In this document: in pieces, positions 1 to 7,908 of the stretch
Layout: the number at the start of each line of letters is the position of its first letter
Numbering within the stretch: position 1 is the first letter of the stretch
NCBI GenBank assembly: GCA_937916345.1
Contig: CALFUE010000113.1
Coordinates: 1-26,509, forward strand
Source of the DNA: an uncultured bacterium
GTDB taxonomy: Bacteria > Bacillota > Clostridia > Lachnospirales > Lachnospiraceae
DNA: 26,509 nucleotides
Reading direction: 5' to 3'
Translations under genes and position numbers: made by a program
The notes under the pieces: generated by a model
What the model was told of the DNA's origin: nothing
Databases searched by the model: none
What the model saw: the letters and a program-made list of their open reading frames with translations, nothing else

Positions 1-1
1 A

Positions 2-259
2 GTAGCTCAGGGCTATAAGGACAGCAAAGAACGTACCGCTGTCGTCAAGTTCAAGGTCTCCGGCGAGAATGCTTATTTCCTGGCATGGACCACCACTCCC
101 TGGACCCTTTCCTCCAACACGGCACTCTGCGTCGGGCCGCAGATAGATTATGTCAGGGTTCTCAGTTTCAATCCCTACACTGGCAGTGAAGCCATATATG
201 TCCTTGCGAAAGAACTGGTCAGGCAGTGGTTCAACCCCAAGGCCGAGGGCCTGGATTTC
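2..259 (+). CDS. ileS: Isoleucyl-tRNA synthetase internal fragment
   Basis: The window opens inside a reading frame (frame 2) whose first 80 or so residues read as the CP1 editing-domain region of a Bacteroidetes-type IleRS. The key motif is WTTTPWTLSSNTALCVGP (about residues 29-46 of the fragment), the threonine-rich editing segment of class I Ile/Val/Leu synthetases. It is followed by IDYV, FNPYTG, VLAK and FNPK blocks. IleRS charges tRNA-Ile in the cytoplasm, and the family is roughly 900-1150 residues, so this is under a tenth of the gene. No stop separates it from the oxidoreductase sequence that follows. The IleRS similarity ends near 240-262 without the expected YKPGDK-type continuation. 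The right edge is therefore a probable assembly junction rather than a gene end, and the boundary given is approximate. Confidence 0.72.
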
Positions 260-262
260 GCC

Positions 263-1513
263 GTGTCCAACGTGGGCGGCTATTTCGACCCGGAGACAGC
301 GGACCGGGCCATTGCCGAGGGAAAACTGGATCTGGTGGCCATGGCCCGGGCCTGGATCTCCAACCCCAACTACGGCGACCTGCTGTACGAGGACCGGGCG
401 GACGACATCGTCCCCTGCCTGCGGTGCAACCGGTGCCACGGCCGGAGCCAGAAGGACCTGATGTCCACGGTCTGCTCCGTGAACCCCCACTTCGGCTTCG
501 AGGAGGTGGACCGCTATCTGGTGACCCCGGTCACGAAGCGCAAAAACGTCGCCATCATCGGCAGCGGCCCGTCGGGCTTGACCTGCGCCAAGGACTTGCT
601 CTCGATGGGTTACGACGTGACGATTTTCGAGGCCTTGCACGAGATGGGCGGCGTGTTGGTGTACGGCATCCCGTCGTTCCGTCTGCCTAAGGACACCGTC
701 GTGAAGAAAGAGGTGGAGAGCGTGGAACGTTTGGGCGCGAAGTTCGAGAAGGACGTGGTCGTGGGCCGCACCATCACCATCGACGAGCTGATGCACCGCG
801 AGGGCTACGAGGCCGTCTTCATCGGCTCGGGCGCCGGCTTCCCGATGATGCTCAACATACCGGGCGAGAACTATTGCGGCGTGGTGTCGGCCAACGAGTT
901 CCTGACGCGCAACAACCTGCTGTTCTCTTATAAGGAAGGCTACGAGACTCCGAACTACGTCGGCAAGAAAGTCGCCGTGGTGGGTGGCGGCAACGTGGCT
1001 ATGGACGCCGCGCGCACGGCCTTGCGTCTTGGCGCCGAGGTGCATATCGTCTACCGTCGCAGCGAGGCTGAACTGCCGGCGAGGGCCGAGGAGGTGCATC
1101 ATGCCAAGGAAGAAGGCGTCATCTTCGACCTGCTGACGGCGCCTGTCGAGATTTTGGGCGACGAAAACGGCTGGGTGAACGGCTTCAAGTGCGTGCGTTG
1201 CGAGCTTGGCGAGCCTGACGCCTCGGGCCGCAGAAGCCCCGTGCCGATTGAAGGCTCGGAGTTCGTCCTCGACACCGACATGATCATCATGGCGTTGGGC
1301 ACTTCGCCTAACCCGCTGATTGGCAGCACGACGCGCAACCTTGAGCGCAACAAGAAAGGCTGTATCATGGCCGACGAAGTGGGGCAGACCTCACGTCCGG
1401 GCATCTTCGCCGGTGGCGATGCCGTCAGCGGAGCCGCCACGGTCATCCTCGCCATGGGCGCAGGCAAGAAAGCAGCCAAAGCGATTGATGAATACATTAA
1501 GAGCCTGCATTGA
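263..1513 (+). CDS. Composite oxidoreductase: OYE-family C-terminal piece joined to GltA/NfnB-type FAD/NAD(P) domain
   Basis: The first 90 residues match the end of the FMN barrel of the old-yellow-enzyme/2-enoate reductase family: VSNVGGYFDPETA, then VAMARAWISNP, then a cysteine cluster (C52, C55, C58, C71) followed by NP, as in the 4Fe-4S site of 2,4-dienoyl-CoA reductase. From about residue 92 it matches the NADPH-dependent glutamate synthase small subunit/NfnB family. The features are GSGPSG at 100-105 (FAD), MGGVLVYGIPSFRLPK, IGSGAG, a second Rossmann motif GGGNVA at 241-246 (NADPH), ELPARAEEVHHAKEEG, and the C-terminal AGGDAVSGAATV FAD motif. GltA normally has an Fe-S N-terminal domain here, not an FMN barrel. 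Arginine codons are CGG in 6 of 7 cases before base 532 and never CGG afterwards, so this looks like a join of two genomes near 530-575. The GTG at 263 is only a formal start, because the frame is open from base 2. Confidence 0.6.
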   Translation: MSNVGGYFDPETADRAIAEGKLDLVAMARAWISNPNYGDLLYEDRADDIVPCLRCNRCHGRSQKDLMSTVCSVNPHFGFEEVDRYLVTPVTKRKNVAIIGSGPSGLTCAKDLLSMGYDVTIFEALHEMGGVLVYGIPSFRLPKDTVVKKEVESVERLGAKFEKDVVVGRTITIDELMHREGYEAVFIGSGAGFPMMLNIPGENYCGVVSANEFLTRNNLLFSYKEGYETPNYVGKKVAVVGGGNVAMDAARTALRLGAEVHIVYRRSEAELPARAEEVHHAKEEGVIFDLLTAPVEILGDENGWVNGFKCVRCELGEPDASGRRSPVPIEGSEFVLDTDMIIMALGTSPNPLIGSTTRNLERNKKGCIMADEVGQTSRPGIFAGGDAVSGAATVILAMGAGKKAAKAIDEYIKSLH

Positions 1514-1547
1514 TGATTTTGGTGCTGCACCGCAGCACCAAAATCAT
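1513..1547. terminator. 16-bp perfect hairpin between convergent genes
   Basis: Bases 1513-1528 pair perfectly with 1532-1547 around a 3-base loop (ACC). The stem contains the last base of the TGA of the plus-strand oxidoreductase and the whole TGA (1544-1546) of the minus-strand gene. It probably ends transcription in both directions, although neither side is followed by a strong T-tract. Confidence 0.6.
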
Positions 1548-1843
1548 TCCTTGATTTCCACATAAAACACGGTCGGGTCGTCGTCCTCTTCAAACGACTC
1601 GTCGGTGTAGTATTGTCCGGGCTTGTCGTCGTCCTGGAAGAGGATGAGCGTCACCTTCTTGAAAGGGATAGGCTGTCCGGCGCGGCTGTAGTAGTCGATG
1701 TTGGCTTCGGTGAGACCTTCCAAACGCATCATTTTCAGCATCATGGCAAGGTCGAGGTTCACATTGAGCAACTCCTCTTTCCACTCGATGCTGATGACCG
1801 CCGTGGTGTAGAGCTTAAAGTTCTTGACTTCGATTTTCTTCAT
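1544..1843 (-). CDS. Hypothetical 99-residue acidic protein
   Basis: I do not recognise this family. The frame extends upstream, but the ATG at 1841-1843 gives a sensible start (MKKIEVKNFKLYTTAV). The longer version would begin with unlikely basic and Cys-rich residues encoded by the AT-rich divergent intergenic region. The protein has no signal peptide or membrane segment, so it should be cytoplasmic. A run EWKEELLNVNLDLAMMLKMM suggests a helix, and the end is strongly acidic (ESFEEDDDP). Alternating hydrophobic stretches near the C-terminus (KKVTLILF, TVFYVEI) suggest a small alpha/beta fold. It is transcribed convergently with the oxidoreductase and divergently from the MORN protein. Confidence 0.6.
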   Translation of the reverse strand: MKKIEVKNFKLYTTAVISIEWKEELLNVNLDLAMMLKMMRLEGLTEANIDYYSRAGQPIPFKKVTLILFQDDDKPGQYYTDESFEEDDDPTVFYVEIKE

Positions 1844-1913
1844 GTCGGTGCGATTTTGCCTGCAAAGATGCGAAAATTTGCATGAAAATTGCATCGGTTT
1901 CGTGTGAATTTTA

Positions 1914-1921
1914 TAATTTTG
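1914..1921 (+). promoter_or_regulatory. Bacteroidetes -7 box (TAnnTTTG)
   Basis: TAATTTTG lies 24 bases before the MORN-protein start and fits the Bacteroidetes sigma-ABfr -7 consensus. I see no well-spaced TTTG -33 element. On the opposite strand CATCTTTG (1863-1870) could be a weaker -7 box for the hypothetical gene at 1544-1843. Confidence 0.5.
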
Positions 1922-1945
1922 TGCAATCATTAAAAGAATAAGATT

Positions 1946-2584
1946 ATGCGTAAGACCTTGATTATCATTGCAATGGCTTTATTTGCCATGCCTATGTTCG
2001 CTCAAACCATTGAAAGTGTGGATGTTTCGAAAGCCCCGAATGGCAGGTTTACGGCCACGGCAGCCGACTGTACCATCGAAGGCACCGTTTTGAACGGCAA
2101 GAAAGTGGGCACTTGGATGGAGTATTTCAACAGCAACACCTATCTGCCCAAGAAAGTCGTGAACTACGAAAACGGCAAGAAGAACGGCGTTTACATCGAA
2201 ATCGACAAGACGGGTTCGATTGTGAAAAAGGCTGAGTATAAGGACGATGTGCTGAACGGACAAGTCAGCGAGTGGTATCGTGGCGGTCGGCTCTCGAAAC
2301 TGAACACCTATAAGGACGGCCAACTCGACGGCCAACAGATCCTGTGTTACGAGAAGGGCGGCAACCTCGAAGTGTCGAACTACAAGGCCGGCCTGCGCGA
2401 CGGCTTGTCGACATGGTACGACGAGAACGGCAACAAGAAGATGACCATCATGTATAAGGACGGCCAGTTTGAAGGCCGGCAGGAGACCTTCTATCCCGAC
2501 GGCTCCCTCAAGAGCGAGGCCACCTACAAAAACGGCAAGTTGCAAGGCAAGAAAAAGACCTACGAGGCCAAACCCGCCAAATGA
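1946..2584 (+). CDS. Secreted MORN-variant repeat protein (YwqK-like)
   Basis: This is a 212-residue protein with a clear signal peptide (cleavage after MFA, about residue 19), so it is exported. The body is a row of roughly 20-residue repeats of the form G...W/Y...G....Y.dG...G, for example NGKKVGTWMEYF, NGKKNGVYIEID, LNGQVSEWYRGG, LDGQQILCYEKGG, RDGLSTWYDENGN, FEGRQETFYPDGS and LQGKKKTYE. This is the MORN_2 repeat (Pfam PF07661) seen in proteins annotated as YwqK-family antitoxins. In Bacteroidetes such exported proteins have no proven function, and an antitoxin role is not supported here because no toxin gene is adjacent. The stop overlaps the start of the TonB receptor (ATGA, 2581-2584), so the two genes are translationally coupled. 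The exported protein may assist or accompany the receptor; that is inference. Confidence 0.85.
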   Translation: MRKTLIIIAMALFAMPMFAQTIESVDVSKAPNGRFTATAADCTIEGTVLNGKKVGTWMEYFNSNTYLPKKVVNYENGKKNGVYIEIDKTGSIVKKAEYKDDVLNGQVSEWYRGGRLSKLNTYKDGQLDGQQILCYEKGGNLEVSNYKAGLRDGLSTWYDENGNKKMTIMYKDGQFEGRQETFYPDGSLKSEATYKNGKLQGKKKTYEAKPAK

Positions 2585-4509
2585 GAATCAAGCCTTTGCT
2601 TTTGGCTTTGTCGGCAAGCATGATGCTGTTGCAGCTCCATGCCCAAGACACCATCATGTTGCATTCCGTCGATGTGACTGCGGAACACAACGATATTGAG
2701 GTGCTGAAACCCTTGGTGGCCAAGAAGTTGGATACCCTCGTACTGCAATCCAAAAGCACCTCAAGCCTTTCCGACCTGCTCATCCAGCACAGTCCGGTCT
2801 TCATCAAGACCTACGGGCCGGGCGGCACGTCGACGGCCTCGTTTCGCGGCACGACGGCGAGTCACACCCTCGTGCTTTGGAACGGCTTCCAACTCAACGC
2901 GCCCAACCTCGGCCAGGTCGACTTCAGCACCATCCCCGTCTTCTTGGCCGACGACATCGGGCTGAACTGGGGCAGCGGCACCTCCGACAACAGCGGCGGC
3001 TTGGGCGGCTCGGTCAACATCGACAACAAGAGCCGTTTCGGTGACGGCCTCTTGCTCGACTTGAAACAGACCTTCGGCAGCTTCAATACATGGGGCAGTT
3101 TCGTCACCGTGGGCAACTACGGCAAGCGGTTCTCGTTTCGCGTGAAGGCCTACCGCAACTCGTCGGACAACGACTTCGAATACGTCAACCACGCCCAATT
3201 CGGCCATCCCAAGATGACGCAGCGCAACGCCGATTTCGTCGACTACGGCGTGATGCCAGAAATCAGCATCATGCTGAAAAACAGCGTTATATCGCTCTCC
3301 TCGTGGGATCAGTGGAACCACCGCAACCTGCCGCCCATCATGACCAACGTGGGCAATATCAACTCGGAGGAGTGGACGAAAGACAACTTCTCGCGCAACT
3401 TCGTGTCGTTCAAGACCTTTTGGGCGACGGGCAGCCTGCAACTGAAGTCGGCGGCCTTCGTCGAGAACCAACGTTATTTCCTTGAGACGCGCAACCCCGT
3501 GACGGACGACGTGGTGACCTACATCAACTCGGAGAACAAGGCCTTGGTGCTGCACCAAATCGCCAACGTGGAACAACAGCTTTACAAAAGTTGGACGCTG
3601 AAAGCCAAGCTGCAATGGGACGACGAGCGTGTGAGGAGCAACAACTACGAAGGCGCGAAACGGCGCGACGTGGTGTCGGCCTATGCCGCTGTCAACGGCG
3701 AGCCTTTCCCTTGCGCCAACCTCAACCTCACCGCCCGTTACGACTGGACCGACGGCCACCCGATGGGCCTTTTCCCGACGGCGACATTCTCATACCAGAT
3801 GCCGTTCTACAAGCCTTTGAGCCTCACCTTGGGCTACAGCCACAACTACCGCAACCCTTCGCTGAACGACCTCTATTGGTACCCGGGCGGCAATCCCGAC
3901 CTCTTGCCCGAAGACGGTCGCACGCTCGACTTGGCCGTGAAATGCGGCTTCCAAAAAGGCCCTTTCAAGCTCGACTTACGCACGGGCGGCTACCTCTCCA
4001 ACGTGAAGAACTGGATCCAGTGGATGCCGACCTCGTACCGCTATTGGGTACCCGAAAACGTGTCGAAGGTGTTTGCGCGGGGCATTGAGAACCACATTGA
4101 CGCGGCGTTTGTCAAGGAGAATTGGAAAGTCACGCTGTCGGGCAACTACGTCTTCACCGTCACCACCGACGAGAGCGAGAAGGCCTTTGCGCAAGGCACC
4201 AACGGCAAGCAGCTCATCTACATCCCGCGCCATCACGCCAACTGTTTCCTCAACACGCAATGGAAGACATGGAACCTGAGCTACACGGTGGAAATCACCG
4301 GGCGGCGCAGCACGTCCTACAGCGAGGAGCAGTTTTTCGCCTACGACCTGCCCTCGTATGTGCTGCATCATATAGCCATCGGCAAGCAAATCAAGAAGTT
4401 CCGCCTCGAACTGCGCTGCAACAACCTCACCGACAAGGACTACCAAAACGTCATTTGGCGCGCCATGCCCGGAAGGAGCTTCGAGGTGATGGTCAACTAT
4501 AAGTATTAA
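2581..4509 (+). CDS. TonB-dependent outer membrane receptor (BtuB/siderophore-receptor type)
   Basis: This 642-residue protein has a signal peptide ending LQLHAQ (about residue 21). A plug domain follows: LHSVDVTAE (a TonB-box-like N-terminus), SLSDLLIQHSPVFIKTYGPGGTSTAS, then FRGTTASHTLVLWNGFQLN and GGLGGSVNI. A long beta-barrel ends in the aromatic VMVNYKY, the usual outer-membrane assembly signal. YSHNYRNPSLNDLYW and GNPDLLPEDGRTLD are standard barrel motifs of vitamin B12 and siderophore receptors. It lacks the N-terminal carboxypeptidase-like domain of SusC proteins, and no SusD gene is nearby, so polysaccharide uptake is unlikely. The substrate is unknown. It is coupled to the upstream MORN protein by a 4-base overlap and converges with the M6 peptidase gene 9 bases after its stop. 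Confidence 0.9.
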   Translation: MRIKPLLLALSASMMLLQLHAQDTIMLHSVDVTAEHNDIEVLKPLVAKKLDTLVLQSKSTSSLSDLLIQHSPVFIKTYGPGGTSTASFRGTTASHTLVLWNGFQLNAPNLGQVDFSTIPVFLADDIGLNWGSGTSDNSGGLGGSVNIDNKSRFGDGLLLDLKQTFGSFNTWGSFVTVGNYGKRFSFRVKAYRNSSDNDFEYVNHAQFGHPKMTQRNADFVDYGVMPEISIMLKNSVISLSSWDQWNHRNLPPIMTNVGNINSEEWTKDNFSRNFVSFKTFWATGSLQLKSAAFVENQRYFLETRNPVTDDVVTYINSENKALVLHQIANVEQQLYKSWTLKAKLQWDDERVRSNNYEGAKRRDVVSAYAAVNGEPFPCANLNLTARYDWTDGHPMGLFPTATFSYQMPFYKPLSLTLGYSHNYRNPSLNDLYWYPGGNPDLLPEDGRTLDLAVKCGFQKGPFKLDLRTGGYLSNVKNWIQWMPTSYRYWVPENVSKVFARGIENHIDAAFVKENWKVTLSGNYVFTVTTDESEKAFAQGTNGKQLIYIPRHHANCFLNTQWKTWNLSYTVEITGRRSTSYSEEQFFAYDLPSYVLHHIAIGKQIKKFRLELRCNNLTDKDYQNVIWRAMPGRSFEVMVNYKY

Positions 4510-4518
4510 ACTGCCCAA

Positions 4519-7500
4519 TTACCGTTTCACCACCTTGTTGACTTTCACTCCATCGTCGGTGCAAACCCTCAGCAGATAAAGGCCTTGGGGTAGTCCTGTC
4601 ATGCCAATCATAATCTCGTTGCCGGTGATGTCGCTGTCGAAAACGGTGGCTCCCGTGATGGAAACGAGGCTGACGTGGTTTAGTCTTTCGCCCTTCAGGG
4701 TGAGTTGGTCGCCGACGGGGTTGGGATAGACCACAAGGGCATCGTCGTCGGTCGCGCTCTCCTCGATGCTTGCAGTGGGACCGAGATAGATGGTGTTGGA
4801 GAGTTCGGTCTCGCGACCGTCCCATAGGGCGGTGACGTTGTACCTTTGGTCCTCCGTGGTGCTGTAGTTAGCTTGTGTGGCCGTGAGGGCCTCATAGCCC
4901 AATACCAACTGAAGTTCGCCGCCTTCCTCCGGACCCCAATAAACGTTATAGGCGAAGTCGCCGCTGCCGTCAATTGGACTGGTATAGCCACGCAGCATCC
5001 ACGACACATATTGGTTGAACTCTGTGGCAGGTTTCCAGAAAGCGCCTTGCTTGATCAGACAGCTGTTGCCCTCGCCAACGTAATCGCAGCAGGGGATGGG
5101 TTTGTTGGTGCCCGACGTGGAGACACAGATCCACAAAGGGAGTGTGGGGTCGAAAGCGACGGGTTCGTCAAGGGCGAATTTCACGAAGCCATAGCTGGCT
5201 TCCATGTCGCGCTCCTGCACATAGAGGGTGGTGTTGCTGTTGGTCAACTCGCCATTGTAGATGGTGAAGGTGAAATGTCCGGTGGAGCAATCGAACAATT
5301 CGATGTGCGTGAGCGGATGGCCTTCGAAGTGCGCAAGGAGTTCGGGTTCTATCCTGATGCCCCACTTGTGGTTGCTCGACCCGATTTGGCTGATGAACCG
5401 GTTGTCGTCGTAAGCCAACAGGCCATGTCCGAAAAACTCGGGGGCTTCCCAGCTTAGCTCCACTTGACCGTTGTCGTAGGTGCCTTCAAGGTTTTGTGGC
5501 GGTTCGCAATAGTAGTTCATCACGTTGGCGTGCACGCTTTGCTCCGGATTCCAAGTCGAAATGCCATTGAGGGTGGTCTCCACATGATAGTGATAGGTCC
5601 CCGAGCGCATGATTCTGTCGTCGAGATAGCCGTAGCCTTCTTGAGCGGCAATTTTCCTGTCGCCACGATAGATGTCGAAATTGTGGTTTTCGGTGGGAAC
5701 GGTCCAGCTGAGCTGGATGCGTTGACCATCGGAGATGGCCGTCAGGTGTTGTGGAGGAATCACTCCCAAGCCAGTATCGGCCACGGTATGTGTGGCAATG
5801 CAGCCTGAGATGGGTGCTTCAATGTCAAAAATGGTTTCCTCTCCCGAAGCGTTCAAGCATGTGGCTCGCACATGAATGCCCGTGCTTGCTGGGTCGAAAC
5901 CGGCATTCCAATTGAAAGTGATTTCGGCGTTGGCGGGTACGTACAAGTCGGTCTCAGCCTGCGTGCCTTCATAAATGGTGAGATGCTCGGTCTTTGCCTC
6001 TGGCAGGTTGTAGTTAGCTTCCAGCTCACCACCTTTGGTTCCAAAGGGAGAATCGGACGTGATGGAGAGATGTATGGTCTCGTAGTTGCCTATGATGACC
6101 CATTGCTCGGCGAGGTCTGACAATGTGCCGTTCTGATAGGAGGCCACGGAATAGGTATGGTAGCCACGGTCGTCATTGGTATAGGCAATCGCAAAACAGG
6201 TGTCCGTCAGTTGCGAGGCCACTTCAATGCCATCACGATAGACGTTGTAGCCGTTGGCGTCGGGAGTGGCGTTCCACGACAGCTCTACCTGATGCGACAG
6301 GCTGTTGACATGGGCAATGAAATGTGTTGGTGCCGGCAGATGGTTCAACGGGCCATAGGTGAAGCTCATGCGGTCGCCTTTGGCGCTGATGTCGTAGATG
6401 GAGCCTTGCCAGTCGATGGGTTGTCCGTTGGTGAGGAAGAGGCCGGGGTTGGTGTATTGGTTGAATTCTGTCCTATTGCGTTCGGCACAGAAGTTGGCTT
6501 GGTTGAGGTCGCCGGCGTTGTTTGCATCGCCGTTAGGACGGAAGAGGTAGACCTCGTCGAATTGGTTGTAGCCGTTATACCCCGCATTGCCGTCGAAACG
6601 GAGGTCGATACGGTAAATCAGCAGTCCGCCATTGGGTAGGTTCGAGTCGAACAAGTCGTGGTCGTTGCGGTATTCGATGCAGAGATACTGGTCGGAGGTC
6701 AGTCCAATCATAAAGGCATTGCGGCGGTTGCCTTCCCATGAGACGGGCTCCAATTCGTAGGTGCCGTAGGCATCGATGATGGGGATTTCATCGATCCAGT
6801 TGCCGTACTTGCATTTCATGTAGGCGCCAATCTGTTGCGGAGGCTCGGTGGTGCCGCACATGAGGTCCCACGGGCCTACCGGGTCGGGGCCATCGCTATA
6901 GTGGTACAAGTCAGGCGCACTCAATGAATGGTTCATCTCATGGCAAAGCGTGCTGACGTTGAAATAGCCGCCGATTTCAAGTTGTAGGTTGAAGTCGAAG
7001 ACTTGCAAGTCGTTCAGAGGGACATAACGATCGTAGATGCACCAGCGGTGGGGCCAAAGCAAAGAAGCCCATTCACCGGGCTGGCCTTTGATGACAAACA
7101 CCACATTGTCGACCAAACCATCGTCATTGTAGTCAAGGTTGAGGGTGTCGGGCACTTGGTCGGCCACATAATAGATGGCACGCTCCAACAGGGAGAACTC
7201 GCGTTCGGCAGTTTCTCCATCATGATAGCCCATAGGATTGGTCACAGGGTCGAAGGGCATGTAGTATTCTTTCGGGTAGATGTCCTCGTAGGAGAGAATG
7301 GTTTCGCCGTCGGGTTCGGGATAGCAATAGGAGCGGATGTCGAGTTGGTTATACGAGGCATGATGGAAATAGTTGCGCAGCGAGATGGACTCATAGTTTG
7401 AGGCGTTAAACATCGAGTCGACGGTTGAGAATGGCGTGGTGTGATAGGTGTCGCCAGCAAAGCGGATGAAGACAACCAGATTGTTGTAGATGCCATGATT

Positions 7501-7884
7501 CATCTCGCGGTCCTTGGGCCGTTTGATGGGCTTGATGTGCTGCTCGCGCTCAAAGCGACGTTGCTGATAGGCTGCTTCAGAGATCTTCACATAAGGTTGA
7601 AGCCCAACCTCGGCAGGGTCGACACTATTGACGCGATAGGGAGAGGCGACTACCTCGCCTTTGCTGTCGCGCATGGCATAGCAGTAGTAGCTGTCTTCAC
7701 TTTTTATTATGGTGAAGCCTTCGGCATCATGCAGGTAGTTGTAGAACTCATCGCCCGAGGCAAAGCATTCGATGACCTGACCATCGGGTTGGCTGAGGCG
7801 AACCGGGATGTTTTTAAGAGGGGCTGAAAAAGCCCAATGGAACGTGCCCGCCAGGAGGGCGAGGATTAGGAAGAGTTTTTTCAT
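4519..7884 (-). CDS. Secreted M6-family metallopeptidase with Fn3-like domains and T9SS sorting tail
   Basis: This is a 1121-residue multidomain protein. Residues 1-21 form a signal peptide (AFSAP). The catalytic domain (about 110-430) carries HEMNHSLSAPDLY, an HExxH zinc site (H315, E316, H319) with the following Asp expected of M6/immune-inhibitor-A-like peptidases, plus NGGLLIYRID late in the domain. Two Fn3-like units follow (LPAPTHFIAHVNSL...SWNATPDANGYNVYRDG near 520-610, and HLTAISDGQRIQLSWTVP further on), then a jelly-roll-like region. The tail (about 1040-1121) has YPNPVGDQL at Y1053, a TGLPQGLYLLRV block and a basic end. That is the type A C-terminal sorting domain of the Bacteroidetes type IX secretion system. 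The protein is therefore exported and probably attached to the cell surface as a protease. Its start is 24 bases after the prohibitin-like gene, so the two probably share a transcript. Confidence 0.88.
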   Translation of the reverse strand: MKKLFLILALLAGTFHWAFSAPLKNIPVRLSQPDGQVIECFASGDEFYNYLHDAEGFTIIKSEDSYYCYAMRDSKGEVVASPYRVNSVDPAEVGLQPYVKISEAAYQQRRFEREQHIKPIKRPKDREMNHGIYNNLVVFIRFAGDTYHTTPFSTVDSMFNASNYESISLRNYFHHASYNQLDIRSYCYPEPDGETILSYEDIYPKEYYMPFDPVTNPMGYHDGETAEREFSLLERAIYYVADQVPDTLNLDYNDDGLVDNVVFVIKGQPGEWASLLWPHRWCIYDRYVPLNDLQVFDFNLQLEIGGYFNVSTLCHEMNHSLSAPDLYHYSDGPDPVGPWDLMCGTTEPPQQIGAYMKCKYGNWIDEIPIIDAYGTYELEPVSWEGNRRNAFMIGLTSDQYLCIEYRNDHDLFDSNLPNGGLLIYRIDLRFDGNAGYNGYNQFDEVYLFRPNGDANNAGDLNQANFCAERNRTEFNQYTNPGLFLTNGQPIDWQGSIYDISAKGDRMSFTYGPLNHLPAPTHFIAHVNSLSHQVELSWNATPDANGYNVYRDGIEVASQLTDTCFAIAYTNDDRGYHTYSVASYQNGTLSDLAEQWVIIGNYETIHLSITSDSPFGTKGGELEANYNLPEAKTEHLTIYEGTQAETDLYVPANAEITFNWNAGFDPASTGIHVRATCLNASGEETIFDIEAPISGCIATHTVADTGLGVIPPQHLTAISDGQRIQLSWTVPTENHNFDIYRGDRKIAAQEGYGYLDDRIMRSGTYHYHVETTLNGISTWNPEQSVHANVMNYYCEPPQNLEGTYDNGQVELSWEAPEFFGHGLLAYDDNRFISQIGSSNHKWGIRIEPELLAHFEGHPLTHIELFDCSTGHFTFTIYNGELTNSNTTLYVQERDMEASYGFVKFALDEPVAFDPTLPLWICVSTSGTNKPIPCCDYVGEGNSCLIKQGAFWKPATEFNQYVSWMLRGYTSPIDGSGDFAYNVYWGPEEGGELQLVLGYEALTATQANYSTTEDQRYNVTALWDGRETELSNTIYLGPTASIEESATDDDALVVYPNPVGDQLTLKGERLNHVSLVSITGATVFDSDITGNEIMIGMTGLPQGLYLLRVCTDDGVKVNKVVKR

Positions 7885-7908
7885 GGTTAGTAGCTTGTGA
7901 GTCTGTAG

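Noticed and set aside
1946..2584. Toxin-antitoxin system based on the YwqK-like label of the MORN protein
   Set aside because: The protein is exported and the neighbour is a TonB receptor; there is no candidate toxin gene.
2761..3759. 332-codon minus-strand frame opposite the TonB receptor
   Set aside because: The translation is a low-complexity V/R/H/E-rich shadow, while the plus strand gives a full receptor with plug and barrel motifs.
4519..7884. Long plus-strand open frames opposite the M6 peptidase, such as 4846-5457 and 6157-6639
   Set aside because: They are antisense shadows caused by codon bias; they lack signal peptides, start sites and recognisable domains, and the minus-strand protein has clear domains throughout.
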